This document shows, piece after piece, positions 48,832 to 60,278 of a stretch of DNA of 64,000 nucleotides (the first letter of the stretch is position 1; the number at the start of each line of letters is the position of its first letter). Below the pieces are notes generated by a model. That model searched no databases. It saw only the letters and a list, made by a program, of their open reading frames with translations, and was not told the DNA's origin. The stretch is taken from positions 28,768,001-28,832,000 of the forward strand of contig NC_065877.1 of the NCBI RefSeq assembly GCF_933775445.1, in the 5' to 3' direction. The translations under genes and the position numbers were made by a program. Source of the stretch: Argentina anserina. Lineage: Eukaryota; Streptophyta; Magnoliopsida; Rosales; Rosaceae.

Positions 48832-49899
48832 ATGTCATCGCCATCTCGACCGGAATTTGGCCTTCTTGATCTAGAAGGAAAGGAATACCACCGCTGGGTT
48901 TCCGACATGGAACTCGCGTTTGAGAGCCGAGGGATTGAAGGCATGTTTGCCGACCCTCCTGCTGATTTCCCACATATGGCTAAGACTCAGACTCTCATCT
49001 TTATGAGACGTCACATCCATGCAACTCTCAAGAGGCAATACTTGAACGTAAAAGATCCTAAAGAATTATGGGACAAACTACGCTTGCGGTACAACAACGT
49101 TCATGATAAGCTTCTTCCTGAATTGACTGTTAGATGGGACAACATCCGTCTATTGGACTATAAGAGAGTGGATGATTTCAATCAGGATATGCTATGCTTG
49201 CAATCTGATCTTGGCACCGTTGGTGTCATCAAGACCGACCTAGATCTTCTCAATAAGACATTGGACACGTTTCCAAGCAACTATGAGGTTCAAGCTCATA
49301 CGTACCGCACTCATGTAGAGGAAGGGAAGATCCGGTCTTTTGCCGACCTAATGGCACTCTTAGCTAAGAAGGAGAGACATTCTGAGATTCTCCTCAACAA
49401 CAACAATAGACCTGTTGGCACTAAAAGAATTTCTACGCCACAGGCTAACTATGGGAAAGCTCCTAAGCAAAAGAATCAATCAAGGAACGCTCCATATCAG
49501 CACCAAAATAACAACTCTCGTGGTGGGAGGCAACAAGGCCGATCTCGGCCTCGGTCCAATACATGGACCCGTGATGGTGGCGGCGCCGCACCCTCAGGGG
49601 GAGGCCGTCCCCGTCCCACACTCCAAGGAGGCCGTGCACCTCCTAATGCCTCCACTTCCGGTAATGGCAAGTCTCCATGCTTCAAATGTGGCTCCTTCAA
49701 GCACTTTAATCGCGATTGTCGCGCTAGCAAAGAGATGATCAAGGCTTACTCCGCCTACAAGAAGTTTCTACAACCCGAATCGAATCATGTAGATGAGGAC
49801 CATGAGATCGAGACTCACCATATCTCCATGAAACCCGAGCCCCTTGCTTCTAAAGCTAGGCCTCCGGTTGCTACCATGGATACTCCCGACTTTGATTAG
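48832..49899 (+). CDS. copia Gag (nucleocapsid) protein
   Basis: 355 aa. It starts MSSPSRPEFGLLDLEGKEYH, with a copia gag-type N-terminal half rich in W, L and charged residues (FGLLDLEGKEYHRWVSDME; LWDKLRLRYNNVHDKLLPEL). A basic, Asn/Gly/Arg-rich linker follows (about 205-280), then one zinc knuckle C283-x2-C286-x4-H291-x4-C296 (CFKCGSFKHFNRDC). Gag should assemble virus-like particles and package the RNA. The ATG follows an acceptor-like TTTTGTAG. The ORF ends 957 bp before pol, so there is no simple frameshift or readthrough fusion. The linker contains a GC-rich patch unlike the rest. Intact and probably expressed from a spliced leader (inferred). Confidence 0.93.
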   Translation: MSSPSRPEFGLLDLEGKEYHRWVSDMELAFESRGIEGMFADPPADFPHMAKTQTLIFMRRHIHATLKRQYLNVKDPKELWDKLRLRYNNVHDKLLPELTVRWDNIRLLDYKRVDDFNQDMLCLQSDLGTVGVIKTDLDLLNKTLDTFPSNYEVQAHTYRTHVEEGKIRSFADLMALLAKKERHSEILLNNNNRPVGTKRISTPQANYGKAPKQKNQSRNAPYQHQNNNSRGGRQQGRSRPRSNTWTRDGGGAAPSGGGRPRPTLQGGRAPPNASTSGNGKSPCFKCGSFKHFNRDCRASKEMIKAYSAYKKFLQPESNHVDEDHEIETHHISMKPEPLASKARPPVATMDTPDFD

Positions 49900-50856
49900 T
49901 CGTTTTAGCTTTATGATTCAAGTATTGTTATGGCCGACCGCCATTGTTATATTCATCGACTTTGTAATAGTCTTTTGATTTTGGAATTAGAAGTTCATGT
50001 GTGATGTATTAAAGATTGGCATTCAATAAAATTTCTCATTTCTTGCTTACAAGACGATCTCTTTGAGAATTTTATTTATCCGACACTTAGCATGATGATC
50101 AACGTGTGCAACTCACGTGGTTTTTAAATTGGACGTTTTTGGGTTACATGGGACCCCAATAGCACTACATTGTGAATTTGGAACTTAAAATTCGGAAAAC
50201 GAACCTCGGAACGTCGAAAAACGACGTCGTTTTGCCTTGGCCGGCCCCGGTTACTATTCCGGCGTTTCCGGCTCGTTTTGCCGGCGTATTCGCCGTCTTC
50301 CGGCCATTTTCCGGCGTTTCCGGCACCGCCACTCGGTTCCTGCCGGCGTCCCCTGTCGGACCTGAAGTCCCGGCCTCCATACCGGCCAGTTTCGACAGCC
50401 GCCGGCCGGTTTTTCCGGCAATAGGTGCCGCCGGTTTTCCACCGAGTTTTTCGACGATTTTTTCGTCGTTTTCTTGTGATTCTTCCGGCATATTGCAGCA
50501 GCCCCTGCTGCCACGTTTTCCTCGTCCAAAATTCACCCGGTTTAGAGTTCTTTCGACATGGTTTTCCGGTTTGTTTTTCCGGTTTTCTCCAAGTCCGTTA
50601 TATGCACTCACCGGTACTCTTTGTGTGTGTTTCCACACCATTATTGGATGGTTTCTACCACCCTCATTTACTGTTTGGTATTTCACTGCTTCAATACCAT
50701 GATTTCCAACTCTTTAGTTGAAGAATGTAGTACTATTGCCATGTGATACATTCGATGGGATCGACCTTCGTTCCGATTCCCATTCTTACAATATCCTACG
50801 GCGTATTGTATAGAATTGTTCCCGTGTCGCTGACTCTCTTAATTGTCATTTTGTAG
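49900..50856 (+). other. gag-pol spacer, intact copia
   Basis: 957 bp without a retrotransposon domain. The middle (50220-50520) is GC-rich and built from CCGGCG-type words, so it is open on both strands but has no recognisable protein. The 3' end is pyrimidine-rich and finishes TTGTCATTTTGTAG, an acceptor-like sequence directly before the pol ATG. Confidence 0.7.
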
Positions 50857-53800
50857 ATGTCCCGCGGTGAAATCGAATGTCTAGCTGATTGCGGAACCAC
50901 CCACACTGTCCTACGGCACAGGCAGTTGTTCACGGATCTAGTGTTTTCGACTTCTTCGATGACTACAATGATTGGCTCGAAATCCATCATTCAAGGAAGA
51001 GGCACTGCTTCTTTCATGTTGCCTAATGGTACGACTCTTAACGTCGTAGACGCTCTTTATGCGCCGAAGTCTCCCCGCACCTTGCTAAGTTTTAAGGACA
51101 CACGTGCCAATGGTTTTCACCTCGATACTTATGTTGAGAATGGAGAGGAATATCTTTGCGTTACCTCTGAGAAAGCAGGCCATCGCCGCATCTTAGAGAA
51201 GATGAAGAGTCTTGGGAATGGTTTGTATCTTACTTCCATTCGGATCTTTGAATCATATGCGGTTGAACGCAACTTTTGTGATTCGGACTCTTATATGCTT
51301 TGGCATGCCCGTCTTGGGCACCCTGGACGTGATATGATGATTAGAATTCTTAAGAATTCACATGGTCATCCATTTTTCAAGTCCCGGAAGCGATTGGAGG
51401 ATCACCTCACCCGTGCTCCGCACGGTGAGGCCGTGCCGACCCATGCACCGCATGGTGAGGCCGAGCATGCCTCACTCGGCAGCTCCACGGCTTTCATGCC
51501 GTCGGTGGCGGCATCCCCTCCTTCACAGGAGCTTGTGATGCCTCCCGTGCTTTCACATGCCTCCATGGCAATTTCTGATGCCCATCGCTCGTTTTGCAAA
51601 GCTTGTTCTCTTGCTAAATTTCAAGGAAGTCCTTCTTTTGCTAAGGCTTCAACCGAGAACATTCCATTCTTACAACGTATCCAAGGTGACATTTGTGGAC
51701 CTATTCAACCAGAATGCGGACCTTTTCGATATTTTATGGTATTGGTTGATGCATCGACGCGTTGGTCACACGTCGCATTGCTATCCACAAGGAATGCTGC
51801 ATTTGCTAAGTTATTAGCTGAGATCATCAAACTTCGGGCTCACCACCCCGATTATCCTATCAAATCCATTCGTTTGGATAATGCTGGAGAATTCACCTCC
51901 AAAACTTTTGATGATTACTGCATGTCTATTGGGATCGAAGTTGAACATCCCGTTCCTCATGTTCATTCACAGAACGGTCTAGCAGAGGCTACCATCAAGC
52001 GTATTCAGCTTGTTGCTCGGGCAATGGTTATGGGTACTAACCTGCCGGTCTCTGCGTGGGGATATGCAGTGTTGCATGCAGCGACACTTATTCGTTTCCG
52101 ACCCGCGGCTAACCAAGCGTTTAGTGCGTACCAGATGGTAACTGGTTACGAACCCAATATTTCACACTTACGCATCTTTGGTTGCGCCGTTTATGTGCCT
52201 ATTACGCCTCCGCTGCGTACTAAGATGGGTCCTCAGAGACGATTAGGTATCTATGTTGGCTATAATTCCCCAACGATTGTCCGCTACTTAGAACCAACCA
52301 CCGGAGATCTCTTTACTGCAAGATTTGCAGATTGTCACTTTGATGAGACATGCTTCCCGTCGTTAGGGGGAGATGGGAATGTTATCATTCCAAATGAACG
52401 TCAGGAATTGACGTGGTGTGTCCCCACTATGTCTCATTATGATCCCCGCACTGCTCAAAGTGAGTTAGAAGTGCAACGCATTATCGACCTCCAGAAAGTC
52501 GCGGATTCGATGCCCGACGGCTTTGTAGATATTGCTAAAGTGACGAGATCAAACATACCCGCTGCGAACGTACCGGCACGGTTGGATGTCCCGAAATACG
52601 GGCGTGGAAGACAAGCTCCTGGACCTAGCAACGTTGGCACCGCCCCTGACAGTGGGACGGAGGCCGACGGCGGCACCACCGTACGCCGTGGTGTTGCCGG
52701 CGCCCCTTGTGGCGACGATGCTGAGATGGCCCGGCATGGAGCAGCTTCGGCCTCGGCTCCTCAAAGAAAAAGGGGGAGACCGATAAACTCTAGGGATTCA
52801 AAACCTAGAAAGAAGCGAATGACTAAGGCACAGCGCGTCATCAACGATGAATCACCATCGTATGAAGTTGTCTCTGATTACAGCTATGTCCATGAATCAA
52901 CTCAAGTGTTTCCGTGGGACGCTATGGAACCTTGTTTGATGCCAGAGAACAACGAAATCTCAGTGAACTACACAAGTGAGCAGTCGGTCCGAAACCGAGC
53001 CACTACATGCATTGATGACGTTTTCGCTTATTCCGTCGCACTTGAGATCATATCTGAAGATGACGTTGAACCTCGCTCTGTAGCTGAATGCGAACGCAGA
53101 GCAGATTGGCTGAAGTGGAAGGAAGCAATCCAGGCAGAACTTGACTCATTAGCGAAGCGAGAAGTCTTCGGAAAGGTTGAATTGACTCCAAGAGATGTCA
53201 AACCTGTTGGACATAAATGGGTCTTCGTTCGTAAGCGTAATGAGATGAACGAGATCGTGCGTTATAAGGCAAGACTCGTGGCGCAAGGATTCTCACAACG
53301 ACCTGGTATTGACTATGAAGAGACTTATTCTCCTGTTATGGACATCATTACCTTCCGCTACCTTATTAGTCTGGTAGTGTCCGAAAGACTAAACATGCAG
53401 CTTATGGATGTGGTCACAGCTTATCTCTATGGGGATCTTGACGCAGAGATATACATGAAAGCTCCTGAGGGACTACCTTTACCTCCATCAAGTGCCTCCA
53501 GACCACGGAGTGCTCATGCAGTCAGATTACGTCGTTCGTTGTACGGGTTAAAGCAATCCGAAAGAATGTGGTACAATCGGTTGCATCAATACTTGGTGAG
53601 AAGGGGTTACAAGAATGATGAACTATGCCCATGCGTGTTCATACGAAAGACAAATTCCGGATTCGTCATCGTTGCGGTCTACGTTGATGACATGAACATA
53701 ATCGGTACTCTTGATGAGATTGAAGAGACCGTGTCTTATCTGAAGTCGGAATTTGAGATGAAAGACCTAGGGAGGACGAAATTCTGTCTCGGCCTTGAGC

Positions 53801-54843
53801 TTGTGCATAGGGCCGACGGCATCTTAGTGCATCAGTCAAATTACACGCAGAAGATGCTTCGACGTTTCAATATGGATCTATGCAGTCCATTGTCTACTCC
53901 CATGGTCGTCCGAAGTCTAGATATCAAGAAGGATCCCTTCCATCCTAAAGAGGATGATGAAGACGTTCTTGGTCTTGAAGTTCCATACCTTAGTGCGATT
54001 GGGGCACTATTGTATCTTGCTCAATGCACTAGACCGGACATATCTTTCGCAGTGAACTTATTGGCTAGATTTAGCTCCGCACCCACGCTACGTCATTGGA
54101 ATGGAATCAAGCATTTGTTTCGATACTTGAAAGGTTCCATTGACATGGGATTGTTCTACCCCTATTGCAGAGAGAACACCACCACGGTATCTCCCCACAC
54201 CACCTCCGTCGCCGACCCCGGCCTTGCCGCCGTACGCCGCAGCGACGCCGCCGGCCGCCATGGCGTGGAGACCGTGCGCGGTGCCGAGAGCAGCCACCGG
54301 TCCCGTGCACCTCTATCCCCCGATGCAAAGACTCCAAACAACTTGTTAGTTGGTTATGCCGACGCAGGGTACCTCTCTGACCCTCAAAAGGCTCGTTCTC
54401 AAACCGGTTATGTGTTTACCATTGGGAATACGGCGATATCTTGGAGATCCACAAAGCAATCTCTTGTTGCTACTTCTTCGAATCACGCGGAGATCATCGC
54501 TCTCCATGAAGCAGTGAAAGAATGTGTTTGGCTACGATCACTTGTTCGCCATATTCGTGATTCTTGTGGATTAGTCTCTACAACTGATCAACCTACGTGC
54601 ATTTATGAAGATAATGCTGCTTGCATAGAGCAGACAAAGTTAGGTTTCATCAAGGGAGACAACACCAAGCATATTTCGCCTAAGTTCTTCTACAACATTC
54701 AACAACAGAAGTTCTTGAATGTTCAGATCAATCAAGTGAGTTCAGAATCCAATGTTGAGGATTTGTTCACCAAGTCTTTGCCTAAATCTACTTTTGTGAA
54801 ACATGTGAAGAGCATTGGCATGCGTCGTTTATCGGAACACTAG
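50857..54843 (+). CDS. copia Pol polyprotein (protease, integrase, RT, RNase H)
   Basis: 1328 aa without interruption. Domains in order: aspartic protease at the very N-terminus (ADCGTTHTV, catalytic Asp11; the usual DSG is DCG here); pre-integrase zinc finger (WHARLGHP at 149, CKAC at 247-250); integrase catalytic triad D278, D341 (RLDNAGEF) and E377, with the hallmark 35 residues between the last two; RT (about 760-1010) with YVDD at 942-945; RNase H (about 1160-1310) with DNAACIEQ and FTKSLPK. Protease before integrase before RT is the copia order. Compared with copia relatives it has extra GC-rich stretches: after the HxH part of the zinc finger (about 188-235), between integrase and RT (about 580-640), and between RT and RNase H (about 1105-1155). 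All keep the frame. The ORF opens with its own ATG after TTTTGTAG. Confidence 0.95.
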   Translation: MSRGEIECLADCGTTHTVLRHRQLFTDLVFSTSSMTTMIGSKSIIQGRGTASFMLPNGTTLNVVDALYAPKSPRTLLSFKDTRANGFHLDTYVENGEEYLCVTSEKAGHRRILEKMKSLGNGLYLTSIRIFESYAVERNFCDSDSYMLWHARLGHPGRDMMIRILKNSHGHPFFKSRKRLEDHLTRAPHGEAVPTHAPHGEAEHASLGSSTAFMPSVAASPPSQELVMPPVLSHASMAISDAHRSFCKACSLAKFQGSPSFAKASTENIPFLQRIQGDICGPIQPECGPFRYFMVLVDASTRWSHVALLSTRNAAFAKLLAEIIKLRAHHPDYPIKSIRLDNAGEFTSKTFDDYCMSIGIEVEHPVPHVHSQNGLAEATIKRIQLVARAMVMGTNLPVSAWGYAVLHAATLIRFRPAANQAFSAYQMVTGYEPNISHLRIFGCAVYVPITPPLRTKMGPQRRLGIYVGYNSPTIVRYLEPTTGDLFTARFADCHFDETCFPSLGGDGNVIIPNERQELTWCVPTMSHYDPRTAQSELEVQRIIDLQKVADSMPDGFVDIAKVTRSNIPAANVPARLDVPKYGRGRQAPGPSNVGTAPDSGTEADGGTTVRRGVAGAPCGDDAEMARHGAASASAPQRKRGRPINSRDSKPRKKRMTKAQRVINDESPSYEVVSDYSYVHESTQVFPWDAMEPCLMPENNEISVNYTSEQSVRNRATTCIDDVFAYSVALEIISEDDVEPRSVAECERRADWLKWKEAIQAELDSLAKREVFGKVELTPRDVKPVGHKWVFVRKRNEMNEIVRYKARLVAQGFSQRPGIDYEETYSPVMDIITFRYLISLVVSERLNMQLMDVVTAYLYGDLDAEIYMKAPEGLPLPPSSASRPRSAHAVRLRRSLYGLKQSERMWYNRLHQYLVRRGYKNDELCPCVFIRKTNSGFVIVAVYVDDMNIIGTLDEIEETVSYLKSEFEMKDLGRTKFCLGLELVHRADGILVHQSNYTQKMLRRFNMDLCSPLSTPMVVRSLDIKKDPFHPKEDDEDVLGLEVPYLSAIGALLYLAQCTRPDISFAVNLLARFSSAPTLRHWNGIKHLFRYLKGSIDMGLFYPYCRENTTTVSPHTTSVADPGLAAVRRSDAAGRHGVETVRGAESSHRSRAPLSPDAKTPNNLLVGYADAGYLSDPQKARSQTGYVFTIGNTAISWRSTKQSLVATSSNHAEIIALHEAVKECVWLRSLVRHIRDSCGLVSTTDQPTCIYEDNAACIEQTKLGFIKGDNTKHISPKFFYNIQQQKFLNVQINQVSSESNVEDLFTKSLPKSTFVKHVKSIGMRRLSEH

Positions 54844-55020
54844 AGTTTGGTAGACTTCAGGGGGAGTCTACATCACATGTTAAGATCCTTAAGTAGTTGG
54901 TGCGTTGTGCTCTTTTTCCCTTCGATCAAGCTTTTGTTTTACCCAAGAGGTTTTTGTTTTGCTTGACAAGGTTTTTACCGAGGCAACAATGTGTGCACCA
55001 TGCAACCTAGGCATGCGACA

Positions 55021-55030
55021 CAAGGGGGAG
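55021..55030 (+). other. Polypurine tract, intact copia
   Basis: CAAGGGGGAG abuts the 3' LTR; it primes plus-strand DNA synthesis in this family. Confidence 0.9.
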
Positions 55031-55215
55031 TGTTCCGGGAGAATTACTATTCTACCCTTGTATGTGTCTTAGCCTATTAGGTTTCCTGTTAGGAGATAGA
55101 TTAGCATCTCCGTAGTAGATTAGGACTCCGAATCCTACGGGATTGTGGTGTTGTAAATGCCTATATATAGGCCCCCATATCATTCAATAATATACAAGTA
55201 TTTCATCCTCAAACA
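55031..55215 (+). repeat. 3' LTR, intact copia
   Basis: 185 bp, identical by eye to 47857-48041, followed by the GGATG duplication. Its promoter faces the beta-COP gene. Confidence 0.96.
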
Positions 55216-55220
55216 GGATG

Positions 55221-55454
55221 TGTATTAAATAAATAAATAAGGGTGTGTATTTTTTTATATTTCCAGTTCCAAAACATTTATAAGGGTGTGATATAAAATT
55301 TTATTAAAAGCCCGACCCGTTGCTTTAGGCCCAATCCTTACCAAATTAAAAGCCGAGAAAAAAACACACCCCACACAAAATCCATACTCACTGCTTCCCT
55401 TCCTTCCCTATTCCCCTCATTTCCAGATCCGAATTTCCCAATCACCGATCTCCG
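55221..55454 (+). promoter_or_regulatory. Proximal promoter and 5' UTR of beta-COP copy 1
   Basis: Contains TTATAAGG- and ATATAAAA-type boxes, CCCGACCCGT at 55311-55320 (also upstream of copy 2) and GGCCCA (TGGGCC on the other strand), a site-II-like word common in plant housekeeping promoters. The young copia 3' LTR ends only 240 bp before the ATG. Confidence 0.5.
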
Positions 55455-58400
55455 ATGACGGAGAAGTCATGCACTCTCCTGGTCCATTTCGACAAGGGCA
55501 CGCCGGCCCTCGCCAACGAGATCAAGGGAGCTCTCGAAGGCAACGACGTCGAGGCCAAGGTCGAAGCCCTCAAGCAAGCCATCATGCTCCTCCTCAACGG
55601 CGACACCATCCCCCACCTCTTCATCACCATCATCCGCTACGTCCTCCCCTCCGAGGACCACACCGTCCAGAAGCTCCTCCTCCTCTACCTCGAGATCATC
55701 GACAAGACCGATTCCCGCGGCAAGGTCCTCCCGGAGATGATCCTCATCTGCCAGAACCTCCGCAACAACCTACAGAGCCCCAACGAGTACATCCGCGGCG
55801 TCACTCTCCGTTTCCTCTGCCGGTTGAACGAGTCCGAGATCATCGAGCCGTTGATTCCTTCGATTCTGGCCAATCTGGAGCACCGGCATCCGTTTGTGAG
55901 ACGGAACGCCGTCAGCGCCGTCATGTCGGTGTACAGGCTGCCGCACGGCGAGCAAATGCTGGTGGATGCGCCGGAGATTGTGGATCGGTTCTTGGCTTCG
56001 GAGCAGGATCCTTCTAGTAAGAGAAACGCTTTCCTTATGCTGTTTAATTGTGCTCAGGATAGAGCTGTTAGCTATTTGTTTTCGCATATCGATAGGATCA
56101 CTGATTGGGGTGAGCAGCTCCAGATGGTTGTGTTGGAGTTGATTAGGAAGGTTTGTAGAGTCAATAAGGGTGAGAAGGGGAAGTACATTAAGGTTATTAT
56201 ATCATTGCTCAATGCTCCGTCGAGTGCTGTTGTTTACGAGTGTGCCAATACACTTGTTTCGCTGTCGTCTGCGCCAACAGCCATTAGAGCTGCGGCCAAT
56301 ACGTATTGCCAGTTGTTGTTATCGCAGAGTGACAACAATGTGAAGCTGATAGTGCTCGATAGGATTAATGAGCTCAAGGCTTCGCATAGGGAGATATTGG
56401 TGGAGCTGGTTATGGATGTGCTGAGGGTGCTTTCCAGTCCGAATCTTGATATTAGGAGGAAGACCCTTGATATTGTTCTTGAGTTGATTACTCCAAGGAA
56501 TATTGACGAGGTTGTGATGATGTTGAAGAAGGAGGTTGTCAAGACTCAGAGTGGTGAGCTTGAGAAGAATGGGGAATACAGGCAGATGTTGGTGCAAGCT
56601 ATTTATTCATGTGCAGTTAAGTTTCCAGAGGTGGCAAGCACTGTGGTGCATCCTTTGATGGATTTCTTGGGTGATTCCAATGTTGCTTCCGCCTTGGATG
56701 TTGCTATTTTTGTTCGTGAGATAATTGAAACCAATCCAAAGTTGCGTGTTTCAATAATAACAAGGCTGTTGGACACATTTTACCAGATTCGGACTTCAAG
56801 GGTGTGTACCTATGCCCTTTGGATTATTGGGGAGTATTGTCTGTCACTTTCTGAGGTCGAGAATGGGATTGCTACAATTAAGCAGTGTCTAGGAGAGCTC
56901 CCGTTTTACACGGCTTCTGAGGAAAGCGAGACTCAAGAGGTTTCAAAGAATTCTCAGGTAGTAAGCTCGTCGACTGTCTCTTCCAGAAGACCTGTGGTTC
57001 TTGCAGATGGGACCTATGCTACCCAGTCTGCTGCACTTGAAACTGCTATGTCTGCACCTCTCCTTGTTCAAGGATCATTGGCTTCTATCGGGAACTTGAG
57101 ATCGTTGATTCTCTCCGGTGACTTTTTCCTCGAGTCAGTTGTGTCATGCACACTTACAAAGCTTGTTTTAAGATTAGAAGAGGTCCAGCCTTCAAGAGTC
57201 GAAGTGAACAAGGCAACTACACAAGCATTGCTGATCATGGTCTCTATGCTGCAACTGGGTCAATCATCAGCCCTTCCACATCCAATTGACAACGATTCTC
57301 ATGATAGAATTGTTCTTTGCATCAGACTGCTATGCAATAAAGGTGAAGAAGTAAAGAGAATATGGTTGAGATCTTGTCGTGAGAGTTTTGTCAAAATGCT
57401 TGAAGATAAGAAGCTCCGGGAAGCAGAGGAGACTAGAGCTATGGCTCAGATATCAAATGCACAGCCAGATGACCTTATTGATTTCTACCATCTGAAGAGT
57501 AAAAAGGTAAGGCTGCACTGTCTTACTTGTCTCTTTTGTGCTGTAAGATTACGTGTTTAAAGAACTGTTGGGCTGTGTTTTTTTTTGTTTTTTTAAATAA
57601 TTTCTTTCGTTTTTCTTTTCTAGTGTTGGACAACAATTTTTTTTCTTTTCTGAAGACAAAAAAAATTTCCTATTAGTACGGTTTCCTTGTTTTCTGATGC
57701 ACGAGGTCTTATTTACCATCTCATCTGAGATATAAATAAGAATTATGAAAGCTTGTCCAGTTGTCCCTAATCCTGATGTATGTTAAATGATACTCTTATG
57801 AATAGTGATCAGACCCGTCTCGATGGTTTTAAGGGACCTTTGTTGGGACCGTGTAATCATGCATATAAAGCTTTAAGTTGCCGCACATAATTAAGTTGAT
57901 GCAAAAAAAAAAGGGGTGGTTAGGCCTATGCTGTCAGTCTGTCACACATATCACCCCTACTTTAAGCTGTCTGTGTAGTTAGTAGTGACAAAGTTCAACT
58001 CAAATGTACCTTCTTATTTTTACCCCCTCTTTAGTTTCAATTTGGTATGATAGTTTTTGTGTGTGTTCCTGCATCATTTGGAATAATAAGGAATGATGTG
58101 TTTCTTCGATTATTTTAATTTGTAAATCGACTGTTTCTATAAGACCAACATTTTGGTCCCAAACATTTAGAGCTATACAGAATCTTGGCAGTAAGAAGTG
58201 CAGAAGATAGATCAGTGACACTGGGTGAATCAAATTGATTTTTGTATGCTATTTTCCTTTCTAATTATGCATGTCTTTTGTAGGGTATGAGCCAGCTTGA
58301 GGTGGAAGATCAGGTCCAAGATGACCTCAAACGTGCCACTGGAGAGTTTGTCAAGGATGGAGATGACGCAAATAAACTGAACCGCATTCTGCAGCTCACA

Positions 58401-60278
58401 GGATTCAGCGATCCTGTTTATGCTGAAGCATATGTTACAGTTAATCATTATGACATTGTTCTTGATGTTACAGTCATCAATCGGACGAAAGAAACTCTTC
58501 AGAATTTGTGCTTGGAGTTGGCCACGATGGGTGATCTCAAACTTGTTGAGCGTCCTCAGAACTATACACTAGCTCCAGAATCAAGCAAACAGATAAAGGC
58601 AAACATTAAGGTCTCTTCAACTGAGACCGGAGTAATATTTGGTAACATTGTGTACGAGACTTCTTCAAATGTGCTGGAGAGAAATGTTATTGTTCTTAAT
58701 GATATCCATATTGATATTATGGATTACATCTCTCCTGCATCATGTGCTGATATATTATTCCGGACAATGTGGGCCGAGTTTGAGTGGGAGAATAAGGTAC
58801 ACTATTGTCACTTCATGCTCAGTGGTCTTTTTGCTGTTAGTAATCTCTAAAGTGTATCAGTAAGTGCGCCTGAAAGAAATTATTTGACCATGACCCAAAA
58901 TGATATGATGTGTTCATACCTGGTAACAATTGTCAATTTTATAATTAGGCCTACAATAGAAATACTTTGTCAAAGTCTTGAAATGTTTTCTGATCGTGGT
59001 TATTTTGATTAAGGCTCATTGGTTATATAAAATGGTTACTGCTCTCTTGTTTATAGCGATAGTGGAGTTTTATTATGGACTATATGTAGCATTATTTAGT
59101 GTTTGCGGACTTTCTTTGAGAATGGTTACTGCAACAATGTGACGGCACTGTTGCTTTCCCAATCAAAAGCCACAGATGTAGCAGGCAATTCATTATTGGG
59201 TCTACGTTCCACATTTAGGGGTTACATATTTTATACTTTTTTATGTGGCTATTGTCCCATGCTCCCATGCATCTGTTATATGTTATATTTAATGTGTATA
59301 TATATACACACGGTTGCTTTCAAATTTGGTTTCTGTTTTTCCATAAATGAGGCTCATTTGGATAGTACTTCTCAGTGATCTTTTTTGAGGGAAGATTATT
59401 TTAATATTTTTTGTGTGTGTGTATATGCTGGTCATCTTATATAATAAACTAGTGTGTTTTCGGGCTGTTATCCTTGTGTTGTTAAATTTATTTTGTTGGC
59501 CTGCCTGATTGCAATGTCCTTTCTAAGGATTGTTTTGGACTCTCACATCCACAAGTATATCTTTATTGGCTTTAGAGTCTTTTATTCCTTCTCTAGCACT
59601 CATTATCTCTTTCAGGTTGCTGTGAGCACTATCATTGAAGACGAGAAGGAATTTCTGAACCACATTGTTAAAGCAACTAACATGAAGTGCCTGACTCCAC
59701 TGTAAGTATCAGAACTTTATCAACCCGTTTACTCTGTAATCTGCTCTGTTACATGTGGAAGTGCATTGTTTCGTTCATACATGCAGTGTCATACATAATT
59801 GTAATAGAAACCTAAATTAAGTATAAAAGTATATATGTTAGTTTCCAACGAATAATTGAGTTAAATATAAGGGTTGCACCAATGTTACGGAAGAGGGTGA
59901 CACAAATTAGCTACATATATTGTTGTTATGTCATGATATTTGTCATTAGATGCATAGATTCATGTAAGAATACTAATATCGCCTTTATATTTCCTATGCA
60001 TTGTATTGTATCTCTATTGGGAATTTGTGGTGGATGATTGATGTTCCTTCGTTCTTTTCTAAAATGACACTAGGTCGGCACTGGAAGGAGAGTGTGGAGT
60101 CCTTGCTGCTAATCTGTATGCAAAGAGTGTTTTCGGGGAGGATGCCTTGGTGAATGTGAGTGTTGAGAAACAAGCAGATGGTAAGCTGAGCGGATACATC
60201 AGAATTAGAAGCAAGACTCAGGGTATTGCCCTAAGTCTTGGGGACAAGATCACCTTGAAACAGAAGGGCGGCCCTTGA
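55455..60278 (+). CDS. Coatomer subunit beta (beta-COP), copy 1
   Basis: Component of the COPI coat (F-subcomplex) that forms vesicles for Golgi-to-ER and intra-Golgi transport. Four exons: 55455-57506, 58284-58796, 59616-59701 and 60074-60278 (2856 nt, 951 aa), all with GT-AG introns and phases that keep the frame. Residues about 20-540 form the adaptin-like HEAT-repeat trunk ([38 protein letters not shown]). After a variable linker (about 495-530), the C-terminal beta and appendage-platform domains follow ([40 protein letters not shown]), ending [12 protein letters not shown]. Length equals known plant beta-COP. The first 430 nt have very high GC at third codon positions and are almost identical to copy 2; the rest diverges. 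No disruption seen. Confidence 0.96.

Larger units (their letters stand above)
47857..55215 (+). mobile_element. Complete, young Ty1/copia retrotransposon
   Basis: 7359 bp. The two 185-bp LTRs (47857-48041, 55031-55215) appear identical base for base. A perfect 5-bp duplication GGATG flanks them (47852-47856, 55216-55220). The purine tract CAAGGGGGAG precedes the 3' LTR. gag (48832-49899) and pol (50857-54843) are both uninterrupted. Identical LTRs mean a very recent insertion, and the copy could be mobile. It sits 240 bp upstream of the first beta-COP start codon, in the same orientation. Confidence 0.96.

Noticed and set aside
50165..50721. ORFs of 173-176 codons on both strands in the gag-pol spacer
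   Set aside because: GC-rich CCGGCG words keep both strands open; no recognisable domain.
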